Part shown: positions 48,897 to 53,143 of the stretch, piece after piece
Layout: each line of letters begins with the position of its first letter
Numbering within the stretch: position 1 is the stretch's first letter
Assembly: GCA_964636655.1 (NCBI GenBank)
Contig: CAZWTK010000015.1
Coordinates: forward strand, 1-53,143
Length of the DNA: 53,143 bases
Reading direction: 5' to 3'
Origin: Fen-549 sp964636655
GTDB taxonomy: Bacteria; Actinomycetota; Thermoleophilia; Gaiellales; Gaiellaceae
The notes under the pieces: generated by a model
The model's input: the letters and a program-made list of their open reading frames with translations, nothing else
The model's database searches: none
Told to the model about the DNA's origin: nothing
Made by a program: the position numbers and the translations under genes

Positions 48897-49661
48897 GTGA
48901 GCTCCGCCGGCGAGGATAGTAAGAGCGGGCGAAAGAAGGGCGAGAAGGCCTTCAGCCGCGTCTTGCTCAAGCTCTCCGGCGAGGCGCTCATGGGCGAGCG
49001 CAACTACGGCATCGACCTGCCTACGGTCGATCAGATAGCGCACGAGATCCTCGGCGTTCACGAGGAAGGGCTCGAGCTGGCCGTCGTTATCGGCGCCGGG
49101 AATATCTACCGTGGCATGGCCGCGGCGGCGGAGGGCATGGATCGCGCCACCGGTGACTACATGGGCATGCTCGCAACCCTGCTCAACTCGATGGCCCTGC
49201 AGGACGCGCTCGAGCGGGCAGGTAGCCAGACGAGGCTGATGTCCGCGATCGCGGCCTCCGAAGTGGCGGAGCCCTACATTCGCCGGCGTGCCATTCGCCA
49301 TCTCGAGAAGGGGCGCGTTGTAATCTTCGCCGCCGGGACGGGCAACCCGTTCTTCACCACAGACACGGCGGCGGCGCTGCGCTCGCTCGAGATCGGCGCC
49401 GAGGCGATCCTGATGGCGAAAAACGGAGTCGAAGGCGTCTACGACGGCGACCCGAACGACGATCCGAGCGCCCGCTTCTTGCCTCGCTTGACACACCTCG
49501 AGGCGATCGAGAAGGGCCTCAAGGTGATGGATACGACAGCTCTCTCGCTCTGCATGGACAACCACCTGCCCATCTACGTCTTCGAGCTCGCCGAGGGGAA
49601 CATCAATCGTGTTGCCGCCGGCGAGCGAGTCGGCACGATCATCTCCAACGAGGAGGCCTGA
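48897..49661 (+). CDS. pyrH: Uridylate kinase (UMP kinase)
   Basis: 254 residues from GTG 48897; residues 1-20 are a charged non-conserved lead. Family motifs: RVLLKLSGEALMGERNYGID, VVIGAGNIYRG, GRVVIFAAGTGNPFFTTDTAAALRSLEI, LMAKNGVEGVYDGDP and KVMDTTALSLCMDN. Phosphorylates UMP to UDP; hexameric, controlled by GTP and UTP in relatives. The TGA-ATG overlap with frr is one base. Confidence 0.95.
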   Translation: MSSAGEDSKSGRKKGEKAFSRVLLKLSGEALMGERNYGIDLPTVDQIAHEILGVHEEGLELAVVIGAGNIYRGMAAAAEGMDRATGDYMGMLATLLNSMALQDALERAGSQTRLMSAIAASEVAEPYIRRRAIRHLEKGRVVIFAAGTGNPFFTTDTAAALRSLEIGAEAILMAKNGVEGVYDGDPNDDPSARFLPRLTHLEAIEKGLKVMDTTALSLCMDNHLPIYVFELAEGNINRVAAGERVGTIISNEEA

Positions 49662-50221
49662 TGCCAGTAGACGATCTACTCTCGAAAGCCGCCCATCGCA
49701 TGGACAAGTCGGTCGAGACCATTCGCTCCGAGTTCAACACGGTTCGCACCGGTCGCGCCTCGACCGGGCTGCTCGATCGCATCGCGGTCGAGTACTACGG
49801 TCAGCGCACGCCGTTGCAGCAGCTGGCCACCATCTCCGCGCCCGAGCCGCGGTTGCTGGCCGTGCAGCCCTTCGATCCCAGCTCGCTCAAGGCGATCGAG
49901 AAGGCGATCCTGGAGTCCGACCTGGGGCTGACGCCCTCCAACGACGGGCGACTGATCCGGCTCCCCATACCGCAGCTCACCGAAGAGCGGCGCAAGGAGC
50001 TGGTCAAGCTGACGCGCCACATGGCCGAGGAGGGCAGGATCGCGGTGCGGAACGTCCGCCGCGACCTGAACCACCACCTAAAGGAGCTCTCCGGCTCGGG
50101 TGAGATCGGCAGCGACGACGAGCGCCGCGCCGAGGATAAGGCTCAGAAGCTGACCGACGAGCACATCAAGATCATCGACGATCTTCTCAAGGTCAAAGAA
50201 GCCGAGATCATGGAGGTCTGA
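49661..50221 (+). CDS. frr: Ribosome recycling factor
   Basis: 186 residues, full length. RMDKSVETIRSEFNTVRTGRASTGLLDRIAVEYYG, PLQQLATISAPEPRLLAVQPFD, DLGLTPSNDGRLIRLPIPQLTEERRKEL and RNVRRDLNHHLKEL are all RRF. With EF-G it splits post-termination ribosomes. A 20-bp gap separates it from uppS. Confidence 0.97.
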   Translation: MPVDDLLSKAAHRMDKSVETIRSEFNTVRTGRASTGLLDRIAVEYYGQRTPLQQLATISAPEPRLLAVQPFDPSSLKAIEKAILESDLGLTPSNDGRLIRLPIPQLTEERRKELVKLTRHMAEEGRIAVRNVRRDLNHHLKELSGSGEIGSDDERRAEDKAQKLTDEHIKIIDDLLKVKEAEIMEV

Positions 50222-50241
50222 CCCAGCGACGGGCCTTCGTC

Positions 50242-50994
50242 ATGCTCGGACTTCGCACAAGACTGCGCGCCCTGCGCACGCTCTCTCTAGTCAGGGAGAA
50301 GGAGCTGCCGACGTCGGCGCGCTCGCTCGCCATCATCATGGACGGCAACGGCCGCTGGGCCAGACGCCACGGCTTACCGGTCGCCTCCGGCCATCGAGCG
50401 GGCACGCGAGCGCTGCGGCGCACGGTCGAGACCTGCATCGAGCTCAACGTGCGCTCGCTCGCCGTCTTCGCCTTCTCGACCGAGAACTGGTCACGGCCCA
50501 AGGACGAGATCGACGCGCTGATGACGATTCTCGCCGAGACGATCGAGCGGGAGCTGCCGGACCTCGCCGAGCAGGGCGTGCGCACGCGCTTCGTCGGTCG
50601 GCGCGACCGCGTCGGCGCCGATCTACGTCAGGCGATGGAGAAGATCGAGGGCGCTACGGCGCAGAACAAGCGCCTCGATCTGTGGATCGCCTTCGACTAT
50701 GGCGGCCGCGCCGAGCTGATCGACGCCGCGCGGAACATGCTCGAAGCCGGCGTGGATCCGAGCAAGCTCGACGAGGAGGTCTTCACCTCCTTCCTCTCCG
50801 CGCCCGAAATGCCCGACCCCGATCTGCTCATCCGCACCTCCGGCGAGTCCCGTATCTCCAACTTCTTGCTCTGGCAGATCGCCTACACCGAGCTTGCCTT
50901 CGTCGAGAAGCTCTGGCCGGAGTTCGGGCCCGCTGACCTACGCGCGGCGCTGCAGGCCTACACGCGCCGCCGCCGGCGCTTCGGGGGGCGCTAG
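50242..50994 (+). CDS. uppS: Undecaprenyl diphosphate synthase (cis-prenyltransferase)
   Basis: 250 residues. IIMDGNGRWARRHGL with catalytic Asp34, SGHRAGTRALRRTVE, FAFSTENWSRP, DLWIAFDYGGRAELIDA, and PDPDLLIRTSGESRISNFLLWQIAYTELAFV. Condenses isopentenyl diphosphates into the C55 carrier for wall precursors. Its product and CDP-diacylglycerol from the next gene serve envelope synthesis with MurA and LspA. Confidence 0.96.
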   Translation: MLGLRTRLRALRTLSLVREKELPTSARSLAIIMDGNGRWARRHGLPVASGHRAGTRALRRTVETCIELNVRSLAVFAFSTENWSRPKDEIDALMTILAETIERELPDLAEQGVRTRFVGRRDRVGADLRQAMEKIEGATAQNKRLDLWIAFDYGGRAELIDAARNMLEAGVDPSKLDEEVFTSFLSAPEMPDPDLLIRTSGESRISNFLLWQIAYTELAFVEKLWPEFGPADLRAALQAYTRRRRRFGGR

Positions 50995-51026
50995 TGCGGT
51001 CCGCGGCGGTCACGGTGGGGCGCTAG

Positions 51027-51842
51027 ATGACGCCCTTGGCCTCGCGGCTCTTGGTCTCGGCGATCGGACTACCGGTGGTGCTTGCCCTCGTCTGGGGCGG
51101 TGGCTGGTGGCTCTTCACCCTGCTCGTGCTGGCCGCGTTGATCGGACTGCACGAGTACTACCTGCTTATCCGTTCGCTGCATCCGCTGGTTCTGGCCGGA
51201 TACGCGGGGATGGCCCTTACGCTCCTCGGCGCCGAGCTGGGCGGTCTTCCCTGGGCGACTGCCGGCCTGTTCGCAACGATCCCGATCGCCTTTGCCCAGT
51301 ACATGATCTCCACGACGCGCCAACCGGCAACGATCGCGGTCGGCTCAACCCTGCTCGGGGTGGTCTGGATCGGCGGGGGACTGGCGAGCTTCGAGCTCAT
51401 TCGCGCGATCCCCGACGGTGACCATCATCTGGGCCAGCTGGCGGCGTTCACGGTTCTCCTCGCCGTTTTCGCCGCGGATTCGGCCGCCTACGGCATGGGT
51501 CGGCTGCTCGGCCGCCACAAGCTCTCGCCCGTACTTTCGCCGGGGAAAACCTGGGAAGGTTTCATTGCCGGCGTCGTCGCCGCGATCGCGGTCTCGTTCT
51601 TCGCCCTGTACAACGACCGAGACGTCTTCCTCTCGATCTCGCAGGCGCTCCTGTTGGGCGTCATCCTCGCCGTCGCCGAAGCGCTCGGCGACCTGTTCGA
51701 GTCCTCGCTCAAGCGCGACATGCACGTCAAGGACACCGGTCGCCTGCTCGGCGGCCACGGCGGCATCCTCGATCGGATCGACTCGCTGCTCTTCGCCGGA
51801 AGCGCCGCGTTCTTCACGCTGGTTGCCTTCGGCGTCGTCTGA
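51027..51842 (+). CDS. cdsA: Phosphatidate cytidylyltransferase
   Basis: 271 residues, about eight membrane helices. The C-terminal signature KDTGRLLGGHGGILDRIDSLLFA with the earlier SPGKTWEGFIAG identifies CdsA. It makes CDP-diacylglycerol from phosphatidate and CTP at the membrane. In many bacteria dxr, rseP and ispG follow; here the next gene is unrelated. Confidence 0.95.
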   Translation: MTPLASRLLVSAIGLPVVLALVWGGGWWLFTLLVLAALIGLHEYYLLIRSLHPLVLAGYAGMALTLLGAELGGLPWATAGLFATIPIAFAQYMISTTRQPATIAVGSTLLGVVWIGGGLASFELIRAIPDGDHHLGQLAAFTVLLAVFAADSAAYGMGRLLGRHKLSPVLSPGKTWEGFIAGVVAAIAVSFFALYNDRDVFLSISQALLLGVILAVAEALGDLFESSLKRDMHVKDTGRLLGGHGGILDRIDSLLFAGSAAFFTLVAFGVV

Positions 51843-51885
51843 CGCTCAACGCTCGCGACCAGCCGTAGCGCTCCGAGCCATTTGA

Positions 51886-51891
51886 CAGAAT
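51886..51891 (+). promoter_or_regulatory. -10 hexamer CAGAAT, leaderless geometry
   Basis: Six bases before the ATG at 51898; the overlapping TTGACA at 51882-51887 is too close to be its -35. Confidence 0.4.
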
Positions 51892-51897
51892 CGCGCG

Positions 51898-53142
51898 ATG
51901 AGGCGGATCGCGACGATGTCGACCCTGGTGATCGTCATGGCGCTGACCGGCGGAATCGCTCTGTTAACGGGTGATCTGGCAGTTCGCAATAACGCGCCCG
52001 TGTACGAGATCGCCGTTCAGATGATTCCGTTCGGTTCGGCGCCCGAATCCGATCCGATCCTCTTCCTAGCTCGCAGCGACGGCAGCATGATCCGCAGGTT
52101 AAAGGCGAGGTCAGGCTTGCCCGTCTGGTCTCGTGACGGCCGATTCGTCGCGAACGCGCAGATCGGGCGGAAGAGAAGAGAAGGGGTCTACATCATGAGC
52201 GCCGACGGAAAGAGCTCGCAACGGCTTGCCAGGAGTGGCCGCGTCTTGAGCTGGTCGCCACGAGGAGATGAGGTGTTGTCGTTACGGCACGGCCGCCTCG
52301 ATCCGCGCTGCGATCCCGACTACCGTTGCTTCCTTCCGGATCGATACTCCATCGTCCGGATTCGGGACGGGAGATCGTGGAGCTTGTTCGAGCGTGACGA
52401 GGTGCTCGGTGGATCGTGCTGGATGCCCGACGGCACGCTCCTGATCGCAGGCATCGAGGGGAGATTCGGAAGAACGAGCATCTATGCGGTCGCGCCCGAT
52501 CATTCGCTTCGACGGCTGACGCCACCCGGTTCGTACCTCGGTATGCCACAGGTATCGAGAGATGGCCGTACCGTCGTCGTTCTGGGTCAACGATGGCCCG
52601 ACGGTCGTTTCGGCTTCTGGAGACTCGATCCGTCGACGGAAAAGCTGCAATGGATCCGCCGATCCGGCTACGGGCGAGGCTTCGAGTACCGCCTGTCCCC
52701 CGATGGTCGCTGGATTGCCTTCGACTGCCGAGGTGTCTGCGTCATGGACGTAGAGAACGCTCGCATCCACCGAGTGAGCGATTTCACCACTCCCGGCCTC
52801 GAGGGATACCTGACGAGCATCTCCTGGTCTCCGGACTCCAGGTCGATCGCCGCGATCATCCGGATCGACGAGAACGACTCGGATCAGATCGTCATCGTCG
52901 CAGTCGACGGAAGCTCGTACTACTACGTACCCTCCGATGAGTACTCCGAGAATTCGTTTTCCTGGTCTCCGGATTCGCGATCGATCGCCTACGTGAGCGA
53001 CGAATCCTGGTACGGGCCACCCTCTCGCGAGGCTCTCTGGGTGATTCCTGCCGACGGAAGCGACCGCGCAGTGCGCGTCGCCGGAACCGGCTATGCCGAC
53101 ATCCGCGACTTTGCCTGGCGCCCCGTTCCATCGAGCAACTAG
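51898..53142 (+). CDS. TolB-like beta-propeller protein with N-terminal anchor
   Basis: 414 residues. Residues 8-28 form a signal or anchor helix (STLVIVMALTGGIALLTGDLA). The rest is built from TolB/PD40-type propeller blades: repeats of S/W-S-x-D-G/S-R-x-I/V with following strands, e.g. LPVWSRDGRFVANAQIG, LSWSPRGDEVL, YRLSPDGRWIAF, ISWSPDSRSIAAII, FSWSPDSRSIAYVS. Probably exported or membrane-attached. No Pal or Tol neighbours, so not classical TolB. It replaces dxr at the end of the rpsB operon and has its own promoter. Confidence 0.88.
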   Translation: MRRIATMSTLVIVMALTGGIALLTGDLAVRNNAPVYEIAVQMIPFGSAPESDPILFLARSDGSMIRRLKARSGLPVWSRDGRFVANAQIGRKRREGVYIMSADGKSSQRLARSGRVLSWSPRGDEVLSLRHGRLDPRCDPDYRCFLPDRYSIVRIRDGRSWSLFERDEVLGGSCWMPDGTLLIAGIEGRFGRTSIYAVAPDHSLRRLTPPGSYLGMPQVSRDGRTVVVLGQRWPDGRFGFWRLDPSTEKLQWIRRSGYGRGFEYRLSPDGRWIAFDCRGVCVMDVENARIHRVSDFTTPGLEGYLTSISWSPDSRSIAAIIRIDENDSDQIVIVAVDGSSYYYVPSDEYSENSFSWSPDSRSIAYVSDESWYGPPSREALWVIPADGSDRAVRVAGTGYADIRDFAWRPVPSSN

Positions 53143-53143
53143 C

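Noticed and set aside
51882..51887. TTGACA as a -35 element for the propeller gene
   Set aside because: Only ten bases from the ATG; CAGAAT as -10 with a leaderless start fits better.

Overview
The window looks like a scaffold from an uncultured high-GC actinobacterium, most plausibly class Thermoleophilia (Gaiellales or Solirubrobacterales-like). This placement is inferred from gene content and style, not computed: SepF, YggT and DivIVA act as division partners, LexA boxes have the Gram-positive GAAC-N4-GTTC form, GTG/TTG starts and 4-base overlaps are common, many starts appear leaderless, and there is one 10-N assembly gap (34237-34246).

Layout. 1-1763: end of gcvPA and all of gcvPB (two-subunit glycine decarboxylase P-protein). 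1824-3359: a zinc-ribbon, proline-rich membrane protein. 3356-13165 (minus): an ABC-2 exporter pair, rlmN, and two tandem paralogous MacB/LolD-like ABC pairs. 13325-16815: TerC, a cysteine-rich small protein, an M29 aminopeptidase and a DUF3788 protein. 16998-20807: GT4 glycosyltransferase, EEP-family phosphatase/nuclease, class V aminotransferase, HD hydrolase. 20981-24688: murA with Asp in place of the catalytic Cys, a HisB-fold protein that has lost its metal ligands, RidA, and an MFS transporter. 24727-30769: a DHH-CBS-CBS-nucleotidyltransferase fusion, then pgeF, yggS, sepF, yggT and divIVA. 30782-35080: HD-GYP sensor, RNase Z with a DUF2007 partner, an EamA transporter broken by the gap, and a cyclophilin. 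35212-42183: tRNA-Gly(CCC), a small rubredoxin-like protein, a HAD-GH65 phosphorylase fusion, a HIT hydrolase, tRNA-Arg(CCG), and an XRE/zinc-ribbon/4-TM operon. 42292-44571: a small membrane protein, a GerMN lipoprotein, a Cys-motif protein and a YfcE-like phosphoesterase. 44606-47056: a LexA-box-controlled LysM protein, YggU (DUF167), DksA/TraR, lspA and an RluD-type synthase. 47187-53142: the rpsB-tsf-pyrH-frr-uppS-cdsA operon, then a TolB-like propeller protein.

Themes. Much of the window is envelope and division housekeeping: MurA, UppS, CdsA and LspA for wall and lipid; SepF, YggT and DivIVA for the septum. The most unusual items are (i) a tiny secreted or anchored LysM protein whose promoter carries two LexA boxes, matching the YneA type of SOS division inhibitor; (ii) a degenerate HisB homologue translationally coupled to RidA; (iii) MurA Asp128, predicting intrinsic fosfomycin resistance; (iv) yggS with no usable ATG/GTG/TTG start; and (v) an autoregulated-looking XRE-led operon of two membrane proteins. 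No CRISPR array, insertion sequence, prophage or rRNA was seen.
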